Of a stretch of 64,000 nt of DNA, positions 11,206 to 22,108 are shown one piece after another. The stretch is taken from NCBI GenBank assembly GCA_031771865.1, contig JASISA010000010.1, positions 1,178,001-1,242,000 of the forward strand, in the 5' to 3' direction. Below the pieces are notes generated by a model that was given only the letters and a program-made list of their open reading frames with translations, did no database searches and was not told where the DNA came from. Each line of letters starts with the position of its first letter. Positions within the stretch are counted from its first letter, which is position 1. Source of the DNA: Nothophaeocryptopus gaeumannii (taxonomy: Eukaryota; Ascomycota; Dothideomycetes; Mycosphaerellales; Mycosphaerellaceae). The translations under genes were made by a program, and so were the position numbers.

Positions 11206-13212
11206 TCATCTCCTCCTCGCCCCTCCACTCTCCCCGCCACCCCTGTCCGCCAGACTAACAACCTCACTGATGCCTGCAGCCTCCTGCTCATCCTCCAACG
11301 CCTGAATCTCCTCCCTACAATCCCACCATTTGCTTTCCGCCCTCCCAAACGCCCTCGCGCGAATCTCTTTAACCGACCGATCTTCCACGTTTCGTTGGTA
11401 TTTCATGGCTTCGAGCTCGATGTTCGTCCATTCGGTTGAGGAGCGGGAGAAGAAATCTCGGAGGGTTTCGAAGGGGCGCGGCATGGGGAGGTTGTCTCTT
11501 TCGGAGGTGGAAGAGGAGTCTTCGACAGCTTCGGGTTCGGGCGCGGATGGTGGTGGTTCTTCTGCCGCGACGGAAGTGGCTGGGGTACTTGGTTCTGTAG
11601 CGGCATCCCCTTCGTCGGACTCTTCGTCGGAGCCTTCTTCGTCGTCGTCTTCGGAATCTTCTTCGTCTTCGCTTCCTTGCCAGTCTTCTAGCTCGCGTTT
11701 GAAGACTTCCTTCACGCCGTCTAATTTTCCTAGATCGATGGCCCACATTTCGTCGAATGTGAATTCGCGGTCTCCTTTTTCGAAGGTGCCGCCGTAGATG
11801 TACAGCGTGTCTTCCTGCACCGTGAGTTGGGCATTGAAGCGTGGATGAGGCATCTCCCACATCGTCGGCTTTTCTATCTTCTGTGTCTCTTCATCGTCAC
11901 TGTTGCCGCTAACTGGAGTGCCATTGGCTGCGTCCTCGCTGTTCTCAATATTGCCCTTGCCTTCGATGAGTGCGAGGTTGCGCAGAAGCTCTTCTTCGTC
12001 TGCCTTCCCACGACCTCTCTTCCCTCGCTCAGCAGCAGGCACGGCCTTCTTTTGTGTTCTTTGTCTTCGCAAGTTGAGCTGGAAGAATCGATTTCGGTCA
12101 ATGTTGTATGCAAAGAGCAAGTTGAAGAATTCACTGTCCATGCCCTCTTCACTCTCTTCGACGTCGTGTACACCTCCGAAAGAGATACCTCTACCCTTGT
12201 GATGGGCCATAGTAGCTCCAGCCCGAGGCGGATTTGGCGTATTGACCGGCCGTTTTCTCCTCTCCCATCTCACGGTGGGTAGGGTATTCGCTGGCGCTTC
12301 AGAGGCAGGCGGTGTGATGCGGAGGAACCATGTGTCTTGATGTACCATAGGCTTCATGATTATTCTCGAAGCGCCAGACTTCCCACCCTTCGTCTTGCCA
12401 GCGGCTGCTGAAGCTTTCACCCGCGAGTAACCTCCATAGAGTACAGCTCCTGTCTCATGCGGAAGAAGAGAGAACGAAGATCTCGGATCCGGCTTTCCTG
12501 ACGCAGGTGGTAGAGCTGGCTGATGCCACACATACCTTTGAGTATCATACAGCCACACATCCTGCAAATACTTCGTCTGCTGGCTCGTGTCCTGAAAGCC
12601 ACCGAACAGAATAATGTAGTTCTTGAAAGCCGTCATTCGATGTCCACTTCTCGCAGGAGGCCCACCTTTGCCTTCCAGCTTCGTCCATTCTCGCGTACTT
12701 GGCTCAAGTCTCCAAAAGTCATTGTAATGATAGAACGTCCCCTGCTTTGGACTCGAGAACTCTCCTCCAAACATGTAGATCCCGCCGCTGTTGCCTCCCT
12801 GACACATAGCATGTCCGGAACGCGGCAGTGGAGAGTTTGGAGACGTGACTTTCCGCCATGAGTCCTGGTTTATCTTGTAGACATACAAGTCGTTGAAGAA
12901 AGAGGCCAGAGCTCCGTTGTAGTACTCGCCACCAAAGAGGAAGAGTTCGCTGGCGTTGCTGGGAGAAGCTACCAGCGTCGCTGAAGATCGAGGAGACGGA
13001 GGCTCTGAGGACTCCTCGGTGACTTTCAGGAATTGCTCTTGCTGCTTCTGATATTGAGCCAAGATGGCATCCAAATCGGCATCCTCGACATCGCTGTCAT
13101 CGTCCTTGGTCTTGGCGCTCTTCTTTTTCGTCGACTTCTCGGATTTCTTCTCGGCTTTGGCAGCTTTCTTCGCTTTCAGCGCCGCTTTGTCTCTCTTTTT
13201 GTCTTTTGCCAT
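11206..13212 (-). CDS. Kelch-repeat protein, KLHDC4 type with DUF4110
   Basis: An intronless 668 aa gene. The N-terminus is Lys-rich (MAKDKKRDKAALKAKK...), followed by an acidic segment. A beta-propeller of about six kelch repeats follows (ELFLFGGEY, GIYMFGGEF, IILFGGF, AVLYGGYS, ISFGGVHD, LYIYGGTF). Next come a very acidic low-complexity stretch (about 100 residues rich in D/E/S) and a C-terminal DUF4110 helix-rich segment (FETLRDFFSRSSTEWTNIEL). This order is the KLHDC4/Kel-like family found across eukaryotes; its molecular role is poorly known. The start at 13212 is preferred over an in-frame ATG 69 bp upstream because MAKDKKRDK is the family-like N-terminus. It shares a 168 bp divergent promoter with the iminopeptidase. 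Confidence 0.88.
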   Translation of the reverse strand: MAKDKKRDKAALKAKKAAKAEKKSEKSTKKKSAKTKDDDSDVEDADLDAILAQYQKQQEQFLKVTEESSEPPSPRSSATLVASPSNASELFLFGGEYYNGALASFFNDLYVYKINQDSWRKVTSPNSPLPRSGHAMCQGGNSGGIYMFGGEFSSPKQGTFYHYNDFWRLEPSTREWTKLEGKGGPPARSGHRMTAFKNYIILFGGFQDTSQQTKYLQDVWLYDTQRYVWHQPALPPASGKPDPRSSFSLLPHETGAVLYGGYSRVKASAAAGKTKGGKSGASRIIMKPMVHQDTWFLRITPPASEAPANTLPTVRWERRKRPVNTPNPPRAGATMAHHKGRGISFGGVHDVEESEEGMDSEFFNLLFAYNIDRNRFFQLNLRRQRTQKKAVPAAERGKRGRGKADEEELLRNLALIEGKGNIENSEDAANGTPVSGNSDDEETQKIEKPTMWEMPHPRFNAQLTVQEDTLYIYGGTFEKGDREFTFDEMWAIDLGKLDGVKEVFKRELEDWQGSEDEEDSEDDDEEGSDEESDEGDAATEPSTPATSVAAEEPPPSAPEPEAVEDSSSTSERDNLPMPRPFETLRDFFSRSSTEWTNIELEAMKYQRNVEDRSVKEIRARAFGRAESKWWDCREEIQALEDEQEAAGISEVVSLADRGGGESGGARRR

Positions 13213-13380
13213 CCTCGTAAAGTTGATGTTGGGATCTGGAAGGAAAGTGTCACACGAGAAGTCGGGTTTCAAGACCGTCAAACTCCGACCCCATGTTTTT
13301 CATTCACCTCGAGGTCCCCGGCTTCAGCTTCGCCTTCGGCCCGGTCTTGGCATCAACCTCACGTCCTACATTCCCAATCA

Positions 13381-14951
13381 ATGAGTATCGCACGCAGAGC
13401 CATGTCTTCCATGGCCATCTCGCCGGCTGATATCGTCTCTCAGAAGACACATCAAGTCGCTGGTATTCCAAACTCCCCTTCATCTCTTGCCAATCTCACC
13501 CCACTAACATCACTATCTTCCAGGCAGGCTGAGCATAACAGAACACTTCTTCGACGTTCCCAAAGACTACACCAAAGGTCCATCTGCCGGAACAATCCGC
13601 ATATTCGCTCGCAGCGTCAAGAAACATGAAAACCCGATCGTACCCAAGACAAGCTCTGAAGCCTCAGAATCAACCCAATTGCCATGGATGTGTTTCCTCA
13701 ACGGCGGACCTGGACTGAACTGTCGTCCTCCTCATCATTATGCTCTCACCCAAACCATCCTCGACAAAGGCTATCAACTGATCTTCTTGGATCAGAGAGG
13801 CACGGGCCTGAGCACGCCTGTCACTGCAAGTACTCTGCAAATGCGAGGGTACAACGATGTACAGGCGAAGTACCTGAAGTTGTATAGGGCGGATTCGATC
13901 GTGAGGGATTGTGAGGCTATCCGACAAGCTGTCACTGCAGGATATCCTGAAGACAAAAAGAAGTGGAGTATTCTGGGACAGAGTTTTGGGGGATTCTGCA
14001 GGTATGAATTTGTCCAGCTCTCTATCTCCTTACGAGCGCCTTCTACAGATCTCGCCTCTCCTCTTTCTTCAATCCTTTTTGCGCTGACGAATCACCAGCA
14101 TAACCTACCTCTCCTTCTACCCACAAGGCCTGCGCGAGAGTTTCCTCTTCGGCGGCCTCCAAGCACTCGTCAAAGCCCCTGACGAAGTCTACCGCCGTAC
14201 CTACACCAAAGTCGCAGAGCGCAATGAAGCTTTCTATACCAAATATCCCGAGGACGTCGAGCGAGTTCGAAGCATCCTATTCTACCTCAGGCGATTCGGC
14301 GACGGCAAAATCAAACTCCCCTCCGAAGGCAACCTCACCCGCCGTCGCTTCCTGTCCATGGGTATCGCATTCGGAGGGCATGGCGGGTTGGATATGATCC
14401 ACGACATCGTTCTACGAGCCAGCTACGATATCGAAGCCTTCGGACACTTGACGCGCGGAACGCTAAGTGCCATCGACGGCATGTCGAGTTTCGACGACAA
14501 CCTACTCTACGCCATCCTCCACGAACCGATTTACTGCGAAGGTAACGCACCGAATTGGTCCGCCCATCGCATCCAAGAAGAGTTCCCATCCTTCTCAATC
14601 GATAAAACCGAGGGACCGATATATTTCACGGGCGAGATGATCTTTCCTTGGATGTTTGAAGATCACTCGGAGCTGCGCAAGGTGCAGGATGTGGCGAACC
14701 GGATCGCGGCTGATACGGACTGGCCGGCGCTCTTTGACGAGGACCAGCTGGCGAAGAATGAAGTTCCGGTTTATGCGGCTTCGTATCTGGAGGATATGTA
14801 TGTGCCTTCCGATTTGGCGATGGAGACTGCTAGGAAGATCAAGAATTGTAAGGTGTTCACGACGAATGTCATGTTCCATGATGCGATTCGGTCGAAGTCG
14901 GATGAGGTTGTCAGGCAGGCCTTTGCGCTTAGAGATGATGTGGTCGATTGA
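13381..14951 (+). CDS. Proline iminopeptidase (peptidase family S33, alpha/beta hydrolase)
   Basis: Three exons: 13381-13462, 13524-14001 and 14099-14951, totalling 470 aa in frame. The introns have CTAAC or CTGAC branch sites. The protein shows the oxyanion-hole motif LNGGPG, the nucleophile elbow GQSFGG (Ser), the conserved DQRGTGLS and a late HDA segment typical of fungal proline iminopeptidases, which release N-terminal proline from peptides. The second splice restores GFCSITYLSFYPQGLRE, which confirms the junction. In-frame ATGs at 13402 and 13411 are alternative starts; 13411 has the best context. The enzyme is probably cytosolic, as no signal peptide is seen. Confidence 0.88.
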
Positions 14952-15061
14952 TGAAGCAAAGTCCAATGCTTGCGTAAGGGCTTCTCCGAAGGCGGTGTCG
15001 GGACGGGATATCGTAATCGACAGAGATAGACCTGATAGATCTTCGCCCAGTCAAAGACCTT

Positions 15062-15835
15062 TCAATCCTCCAGCTTGACACCCTGCTCTTTCGCCGTCTT
15101 CTGTATCCACTCGCAAATCGGGTCAACATCTACCTTCTTAATTGGCACCCTATGATTCCCATCCCACTCAATAATCGTACTCGTCTCCGGATCACAATAC
15201 TGGTTTAACAATTGCCGATGCAAATGCAACCCAGGATCCTGCGTCCCATGCACATGCAAAGTCGGCAATCTCAGAATATGCGGGCTCTCCCCCTCATACT
15301 TGAACCCCTCACTGATAGCCCCAGGCCTCACACACGCAGGACTTATTGAGTAATCGCAAAAACTCACCAACGGACTCCTTCCCGCCAAAAGCACAGCAAA
15401 CTTATATCCCGTTTCCGCCCTCCCCTCCCTCTCCACCCGTATCTGCTGATCATAAAGTAAACTCGCGGCCAACTTCGCTCCCTGCGAGAAACCCATCAAC
15501 CCAACCCACGGCCCCGTCCCTTCATCCTCCTTCTTACAAGTCTCAATCGCGTACATGATCTCCTCAATCGCGCTCTCATCATCCAATTCTTTGTGTTCTG
15601 GCAACCAACGCAGCCAGCGACGAAAGGGTCCGTAGTCTTGATAGACGGGGATGATGCCGGGGCCTGGGTTGCAGAAATGCGGGCCGTCGGCGAAAACGAG
15701 GCGGAAGTGGGGGGAGAGGGTTTTGATGAGGGAGCGGGATTGGAGGCGGAAGACTTCGGCTGTTACGCCGCCGCCGTGGAGGCAGAGGATTCGGGGGGCG
15801 GAGAGCTTGGAGGGAGGAGGAGTGACGGTGGACAT
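15062..15835 (-). CDS. FSH1-family serine hydrolase
   Basis: An intronless 257 aa alpha/beta hydrolase. It shows ILCLHGGG near the N-terminus, the nucleophile motif GFSQGA, the acid in HGTQDPG and the histidine in GNHRVP, which is the complete Ser-Asp-His triad of the FSH family (Fsh1-3, OVCA2). Fungal relatives include stand-alone thioesterase/esterase enzymes of polyketide pathways, but no polyketide synthase is in this window, so a general esterase role is the safer call. It lies convergent to the iminopeptidase (110 bp gap) and divergent from an FAD monooxygenase. Confidence 0.88.
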   Translation of the reverse strand: MSTVTPPPSKLSAPRILCLHGGGVTAEVFRLQSRSLIKTLSPHFRLVFADGPHFCNPGPGIIPVYQDYGPFRRWLRWLPEHKELDDESAIEEIMYAIETCKKEDEGTGPWVGLMGFSQGAKLAASLLYDQQIRVEREGRAETGYKFAVLLAGRSPLVSFCDYSISPACVRPGAISEGFKYEGESPHILRLPTLHVHGTQDPGLHLHRQLLNQYCDPETSTIIEWDGNHRVPIKKVDVDPICEWIQKTAKEQGVKLED

Positions 15836-16647
15836 GTTCGTCGTCGATTGAGGTATCCCTAGGGATTGAAAAGATCGTGGAGGTCGTACTGATGTCGTTC
15901 AATCTGTGTTTGTTGAGTGTTGCGGGATTTGGGTGTCTTTTCGGGAAATGACGCGGGAAATAGTATACGCTTGGGCAGTAGGCATGTACGGTGTCGAGAG
16001 TGGAAAGAAGGGAAAGAAAAGAGACTATGTATTTTTCGGAGATCGAAACCAGCAGAGGTGGTTTTGGTGCGAGGTGAGGCTGAGGTTGAGGATGACCATC
16101 GCCGAGCCGAAATCACTCCCGGCGCACTTCTTTGTTGAGGTAACATCAACATCGACGTCCTCCAGAACAACACATCCAGTGTACGTCTTTCGTATGTTAC
16201 GAGGATATATTCGAATCGCCAAGGTCGATGTCATCTGCCTTTAAACACCATGAAGCTCTCGAGCTCTCGAGCTCAAAGTTCGCCAGGATGTCTCCAGCTC
16301 ATCAAGCCGTCTGATCCGTTATCTCTCACCACTTCACCCGCCATGGAAACCCGACTCCGATGAACCTCGTATTCTCGACCGCAAGCACGAGGTGAAGTCA
16401 GACTGCCGTCAAAATCCCTTTCGAGGAGTTGACTTGGTCGGGCAGGGTCCGATTTGCCAGGAGTATGGTATAAGGTAGGATGGACATGAGAAATGCCGAC
16501 AGCTGAGGCAAGTCAGCAAGACCTGCAAGATCATCATCTCAGGTACAGATCAAGGTATAGATTCAGGTAAGATATAAGCACACTGAGTTACCTCTTCTCA
16601 TACTCTACAAAGCAATCTCCTCTGCCTAAAGGACCGTCCACTTCGAC
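15836..16647. promoter_or_regulatory. Shared divergent promoter region (FSH hydrolase / FAD monooxygenase)
   Basis: 812 bp with no gene, between two divergently transcribed enzyme genes. It contains two tandem copies of CTCTCGAG near 16256-16272. No other clear elements were recognised. Confidence 0.5.
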
Positions 16648-17940
16648 ATGGCATCCCAAGCCCCTCCCATCACCAATGGCAACACCCACCCCTACTCCCT
16701 CGCCATAGCGGGCGGCGGCATAGGCGGTCTCCTACTCGCAATCGGCCTCCTCAAGCATAATGTTCCAGTCACCATCTACGAAGCCGCCTCTTCCTTCTCA
16801 GAAATCGGCGCTGGCGTCACTGTCGGCCCCAACGCGGCTCGTGCTATGCAGCTGGTTGATAACCGAGTTTTCGAAGGCTACAAACGGGTGCGAACGAGCA
16901 ATGCCTGGCCAGAACATGCAAAGAGCCTGTTTACATTTCGAGCTGGGGAGGAGAGTATGGGAGAGTGTGAGCCTTTTGAAGTGCCTTGTGAGACGGGACA
17001 GACCGGTGTGCATCGGGCGAGTTTCTTGGATGAGCTTGTCAGCTTGATACCAGAGGAGATTTCGAAGTTCGGGAAGAGGCTTGTGGATATCGAACATCAG
17101 TGCGATCACGTCGTACTACACTTCGCAGACGGAACTACAGCTCAACACGACGCTGTAATCGGCTGCGATGGTGTCAAGAGCGTGACCAGACAGATCCTCT
17201 TGGGTAAAGACAATCCAGCTACACGTCCAACATTTAGCGGGCAATACGCCTACCGCGGCCTAATACCAATGGAAGAAGCTGTTGCAGCAATCGGTGAAGA
17301 AAAAGCCCGCAACGCGCAACTCTACGGTGGCCACGACGCCCACATCCTCACTTATGCCATCGAAAACGGCGCAATCCTAAACGTCATAGCATGCCGCACA
17401 AAGCCCGATTTCCGCTGGGAAGGCGACTGGGTCAAACCATCCGATCGAGAAGCCATGAATCGCGACTTCGCTGCCTTCTCAGAGATCCCGAAGAAGATTC
17501 TGAGTATGATGCATAAGACGGAGATATGGGCCCTCTTCGACCATCCCCCAGCACCGACGTATTTCAGAGGGAGGATATGTATGTTGGGTGATGCCGCGCA
17601 CGCATCTACGCCGCATCATGGAGCTGGGGCGGGGCAGGCGATGGAGGATGCGCTCTTTCTATCTCATGCTATTTCGTTCGTGACAGACAGCAAAGATATC
17701 CCGAAAGCATTCGCAGTCTACGATAAAGTGCGGCGGCCGCGAAGTCAGAAAGTTGTGAAAACGTCGAGGGAGACAGGGAAGACGTATGAGTTGCAAGACC
17801 CAGAAGCAGGCGATGACTGGGAGAAGGTAAGGGGGAAGTTAGTCGTTGGGAAGTTATTCATCTGGGAGTTCAATCTCCAGGCTGCGTTGGGAGAGACCGA
17901 GGAGCTGTTGGTGGATGAAGGGCTCATACCGAGTCGATGA
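16648..17940 (+). CDS. FAD-dependent aromatic monooxygenase, salicylate hydroxylase-like
   Basis: An intronless 430 aa flavoprotein. It carries the dinucleotide-binding motif AGGGIGG (residues 21-27), the GCDGVKS motif of NAD(P)H/FAD interaction, and the second FAD motif GRICMLGDAAHASTPHHGAGAG. This is the class A flavoprotein monooxygenase pattern (PF01494). Best family match is the salicylate hydroxylase-like fungal group; the real substrate cannot be read from sequence. No targeting signal is seen. The divergent FSH hydrolase suggests a possible two-enzyme unit. Confidence 0.88.
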   Translation: MASQAPPITNGNTHPYSLAIAGGGIGGLLLAIGLLKHNVPVTIYEAASSFSEIGAGVTVGPNAARAMQLVDNRVFEGYKRVRTSNAWPEHAKSLFTFRAGEESMGECEPFEVPCETGQTGVHRASFLDELVSLIPEEISKFGKRLVDIEHQCDHVVLHFADGTTAQHDAVIGCDGVKSVTRQILLGKDNPATRPTFSGQYAYRGLIPMEEAVAAIGEEKARNAQLYGGHDAHILTYAIENGAILNVIACRTKPDFRWEGDWVKPSDREAMNRDFAAFSEIPKKILSMMHKTEIWALFDHPPAPTYFRGRICMLGDAAHASTPHHGAGAGQAMEDALFLSHAISFVTDSKDIPKAFAVYDKVRRPRSQKVVKTSRETGKTYELQDPEAGDDWEKVRGKLVVGKLFIWEFNLQAALGETEELLVDEGLIPSR

Positions 17941-18631
17941 GGCCTATTAATGCGTTATATGTATGAGTTAATGATACAACATCATCAGTGGTGTTCATTC
18001 ACTTGCATTCGAGTGTCTCGTCTCATTTCCTCTGTCTACGGTGCCCTCTCCTGCCCTTCACATGCCGCCAAGGCCCAAGCTTAGGGTTGGACGATTTCAG
18101 CGACAGCGTAGTCTAACACAACAAGCTCTGAGCCGAACACGCCAAGACTTGGTTCTATATACTTCTCATATCCATGATATAATGTTTGTGGGGTCTTGTA
18201 GTGTTTGGTTGAGGGTTGCAATGTATATATTGGAAATACTGAATCAGAAGATTTCCGGAAATTGGGGATCTTGAGAATGTGGTGAACGATCTAGTTGGAT
18301 AGCATTACACATTCTAAACGACGAGATAGGTTAGTAGGAAAATGATGATGCGGTGATAGATTGGTCCAAGAAGAACATCAAAATACGACTAGACAGTGGT
18401 ATTGCGATATACGATCGAAAAAGAGGTCAGCGAAGCTGGTATATCGACATCGTCATCAATAGAATATCTCACGGCGATACCACCTGCACCACGAGCAGCA
18501 CCAAGACGAGCCTAGTAGAAGAGAACCGAGCAAGTGACTGTCCAAGTCATCAAATCATTAGGGTATCTACAATCAACTCCCATTAATTACATTTTTCACT
18601 TCCTCCATGTACACTTTCACCCACTCACACC
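17941..18631. other. Convergent intergenic region
   Basis: No gene is supported. It holds the 3' flanks of two convergent genes and an AGCTTAGGGTTGGACGATT motif at 18078-18096 that recurs almost exactly downstream of bioDA. Confidence 0.5.
18078..18096 (+). repeat. Copy 1 of a 19 bp TTAGGGTT-containing motif
   Basis: AGCTTAGGGTTGGACGATT differs at one position from 30683-30701. Both copies lie about 140 bp after a stop codon. Function is unknown. Confidence 0.6.
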
Positions 18632-20223
18632 TTACCAATTCCTCCCCATTGGACTGCCTTCCTCCCCATTAGCAGCAACCGGTTTTCTCGCAATCGAGTG
18701 CTCTCTCTTCATACCCCCATCCCCACCATGATGCTGCACACCCGCCATCTCCATCTGTCCCTTATCCAACGCAGCTTGATTCTTCGCGTTGGCGATGGCT
18801 GCCTTGTCGGCGTTTCTGCGTGGAAAGCGAGTGTCGATTTCGTTGTTAAGGGTTCCGCGGAGGGTTTCTCCGACGCCCTGCAATAGATGTGTTAATGGAT
18901 TCGAGGGAGAGAATGAGTGGTCGGAGGGATACTCACGTGGATGCCTTTAGCGGCTGCTTTGAGGTTGGCGAATGCGCCGAAGCTGCCTGCGTTGCTTGGG
19001 CTGCTCGAGAGAGGTGTAGTTGAGGTCGTAGAAGTGGAGTGGTTGTCTTCGATCGTATTGGTGCCGGGAGCATATGAAGGTGCATGTGGCGTCGGTGTTG
19101 GAGTTGGGCTAGGATGTGTCATTTGCGGCAGCGCCGTGAAAGAAGGCTGTGTTCGTGGAGTCGCACTCTCTGGCATGGCCGATGGCGCAAGTGATGGCAG
19201 CGGGCCGGATTGAGCATAGGCAGGCTGATACGATCCTGTCGGGACTGGCGGGGCGGCTGTCTGCTCGGGCACAGTCGGCGTCGCAGTCTTGTGTTGAGAC
19301 GGCCGTCGAGGATGACTGAAGTTAGCCCCAAACGAGCTGCCTACAACTGGACTCGCAGGTACTGGCTGCACAGTCTCCGGTATCACTCCGGGCGGCCTCT
19401 CGCCAAAGTCACCTGGTCCTCCAGATCTGCGGTTCGGACTACGACGGGGGATGTCTGGCACGTGATATGAAGAAGTATCTGAAGTTTGAGGAGTGTGATA
19501 CGAGGTAGAGGACTCCGACGGACGAGGAGGATTGGTAGAGTCAGATGGACGGGGAGTCGCAGAATTCGAAGGGACTGGAGGGACCAGAGGCGCATCCTCG
19601 TCTCTCCGCGGAATTGGATCAGCTGGCATCTCAGACACAATGCTGTTCCGGTTGTGATTGTGGGTATTGCCTGTACCATTCGTAGGCTTTGCAGATGCAG
19701 TACTGGTGGGCTGCGTAGAAACCTCGACTGTTTGCTTCGGCTTGCCATCTTGCCCGCGAGTTAAGGTCGTGGTAGTAGTGGTCGTGGTAGTCGTCGTCAC
19801 TGTGGACACGACCTCGCCAGTGTCTTCATCTTGAACATCGCCAGTAAGCTTGTTCAAAGCCAGATTGCGGTCCTGGTTCACCCCTTGTATCTGCCCAGTG
19901 TTCTCAATTGGGACGACATTGTTGTCGCCCGCCTCTGACCGAGCATGGGACGCAGTTGCGCTGCTTGCATACGCAGAGTCCTGGTTCGGTGTGGCACCAG
20001 GCGAAGGCTCTTGTACTGCGGTGGTTGGATCATTCACCGGCTCGGCGGCTGGTGGAGGCACAAGCTCTTGCTGGACGTCTTTGCCCTTTTTCTTGCCGAA
20101 GAAGTCGCTGAAGCGTCTTCTGTGTCTCCTCTCCTCAGGCATGTCTTCGGCGTCGCTTGTGACCGCGGTATCAGCGGGAGTTTCTGCGATTGTTCCTGGA
20201 GGTCGCTCTTTTCGAAGCTTCAT
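18632..20223 (-). CDS. Conserved disordered fungal protein of unknown function
   Basis: Two exons on the minus strand: 20223-18937 and 18877-18632, totalling 510 aa. The 59 bp intron has a GTGAGT donor and a GCAG acceptor and is phase 0. Most of the protein is low-complexity Pro/Ser/Thr sequence with a short Thr tract, presumably disordered. Two parts look conserved: an N-terminal basic patch (RRHRRRFSDFFGKKKGK) and the C-terminal segment crossing the intron (AAAKGIH/GVGETLRGTLNNEIDTRF), which could be an amphipathic or membrane-associating element. The start at 20223 (MKLRKERPP) is chosen because the upstream part of the frame looks non-coding. A short ATG exon near 20340 was tested and gives no open splice. 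No function is known to me. Confidence 0.75.
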
Positions 20224-21234
20224 ATTATGGCAGGGAGATGACAGGGTATTGCTTCCTACGCACGATAGAATGGGAACTCGAAACACACGACGGGTGAGGA
20301 ACGGAAAGAAGAGGAAGCCTGATTACCTGTGTGGGTGCCATTGCGCATCCTTCAGCAGTCAACTTGGACAAGCTCTATGGGAGCGTAGCTTGGTGATGTC
20401 AGAGCACGCCGATCCAACTTGAGCTACTGCGAGTTCGCATTTCCCGCGCTGCTCAAACTGGACGATATGCTGCACGTATGGCCCAGTCATACGAGCTGAC
20501 AGTCCTCTTTTGCGCCTCTTCAAGATATCGCTGCATGCATTCTGCTGCGCGCTGATGAGCTGACAGTCGCACTCTCCCCAACCACGCCGGAGGGGGATCC
20601 AGCGGCTGTTAGAGCGGTCTGTTCGAACAGATATCGCAGTTTGGTCAAAAGACAGGAGTCCTGGTGATAGCGCCGTCGACGTTGCTCATGCTGATGAAGT
20701 CGAGAACAGGAGTCTGGGAGGGTGAATCACGATTTTGGCCGATTCCCTGTTGTGGCCTCAGGCCGACCAACGCGCTCTAGCGTGATTTCGATCAAAACAT
20801 TCGACCCGACCTCACCTGCACTTTCAAGGCGCATGTTCGGACGGCGGATTCGGGCGCTGAAAAAGGATTGTAGAAGTTGGTTCGAAAAGAGCGCATGTTT
20901 GGAGTCGAGTTTGGAAGTCAGTATCAGCTCAAGGTGGAGGTGGCAAAGGATGAAAGAGGATCAGACAGTGAAGTTTGAAATCATGCATTCATATCGAGCT
21001 GTTTGCTCGACGTGCTGCTCTTGCCGCTGCTGCTACTGTACAGCCCATCATGCTCGATGCGCGCCGCCAACTTGCAGCTGCGCCGTGGTATTGTGAGCAT
21101 CTCCTTAATGAAATAACTAGCAAAAGCAAACCCATCCCATGATCGCATTATCAGAACGCCAGGCCACCATCATCAGCCCTGTAGAACCATCCAAGTAATC
21201 AAGAAAGAACGCCATCAACCCGTGACCGAGGCGT
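20224..21234. other. Intergenic, 1.0 kb, upstream of the disordered-protein gene
   Basis: No gene is supported. The 12-mer GAGCTGACAGTC occurs twice in direct orientation, at 20493-20504 and 20557-20568, in the presumed promoter of the disordered-protein gene. The right part is the 3' flank of H2B. Confidence 0.5.
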
Positions 21235-21815
21235 TTACTTGGTGCTGGAAGAGTACTTGGTGACAGCCTTGGTGCCTTCAGACACGGCGTGCTTGGCGAG
21301 CTCACCAGGCAGGATCAGTCGCACGGATGTCTGGATTTCGCGGGAGGAGATTGTGGACTTCTTGTTGTAGGCAGCGAGCTTGGACGCCTCGGTTGCGACG
21401 CGCTCGAAGATGTCGTTGACGAAGGAGTTCAGGATGGACATGGCGCGGTTGGAGATACCAGTGTCTGGGTGGACCTGCTTGAGGACTGGAGAAGGCGCGT
21501 CAGTACAGGTCATATGAGTCAGAAAAGCGGGATTGAAATGCGATCTCAATTGAAGAAGCAGATCAGATGTGAAAGGCGCGTACCCTTGTAGATATAGGAG
21601 CTGTAGGTCTCCTTTCTGGTCTTGGTGCGCTTCTTCTTCTCGCCAGATGGAGCGGCGGTCTTCTTGCCAGCCTCCTTCTTCTCAGCTGGGGCCTTGCCCG
21701 CTGGTGCCTTGCCGGCGGTGGTTGGGGTCTGGAAGACGCGTCAGAATCAGATGCGCTGTGCGATCAGGTATCAGTATGGGGTGGAAAGTACCTTCTGAGC
21801 TGCCTTTGGTGCCAT
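21235..21815 (-). CDS. HTB1: Histone H2B
   Basis: Three exons on the minus strand: 21815-21792 (MAPKAAQK), 21728-21584 and 21485-21235, giving 139 aa in exact frame. The N-terminal tail is Lys/Ala-rich; the histone fold is complete ([58 protein letters not shown]) and ends KYSSSTK, retaining the conserved ubiquitination lysine near the C-terminus. It packages DNA as an H2A-H2B dimer in the nucleosome. It is divergent from H2A, the usual eukaryotic arrangement for S-phase co-expression. Confidence 0.97.
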
Positions 21816-21968
21816 TTCGACGGTTGGAGTGCGGTTTTGAAGTTGTTTGAGAGTGGTGGATGAGATTGATCGATTTTCGTTGATGAATGGTGATGAATCG
21901 GCGTGAGCTGTTGGCTGTGTTGTGTGGAAAGGGAAGAGAAACGCAGCGGAAGTTTGGAGGGATGTGCG

Positions 21969-21986
21969 GGCTTAAGGAGTGCGGGC
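21969..21986 (-). repeat. Outer inverted repeat, H2B-side copy
   Basis: GGCTTAAGGAGTGCGGGC. It pairs with 22091-22108 (one mismatch). It starts 154 bp from the H2B ATG. Confidence 0.85.
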
Positions 21987-22090
21987 GGCTTCGCTGAAAG
22001 CCTGCAATCACGACGCGGTTCTGGAAGGTGGGTGGTGGCCCAAGCGTCACAACAGAACCGCGACTTTGATGCAGCGACGCCCAGGAAGCT

Positions 22091-22108
22091 GCCCGCACTA
22101 CTTAAGCC
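22091..22108 (+). repeat. Outer inverted repeat, H2A-side copy
   Basis: GCCCGCACTACTTAAGCC, the inverted partner of 21969-21986. It ends 152 bp from the H2A ATG. Confidence 0.85.

Noticed and set aside
10999..11439. 146-codon plus-strand frame overlapping the kelch gene
   Set aside because: It is mainly the antisense of the kelch gene and the repeat region; no recognisable content.
15062..17940. Secondary-metabolite cluster around the FSH hydrolase
   Set aside because: No polyketide synthase, NRPS, terpene synthase or pathway regulator is present in the window.
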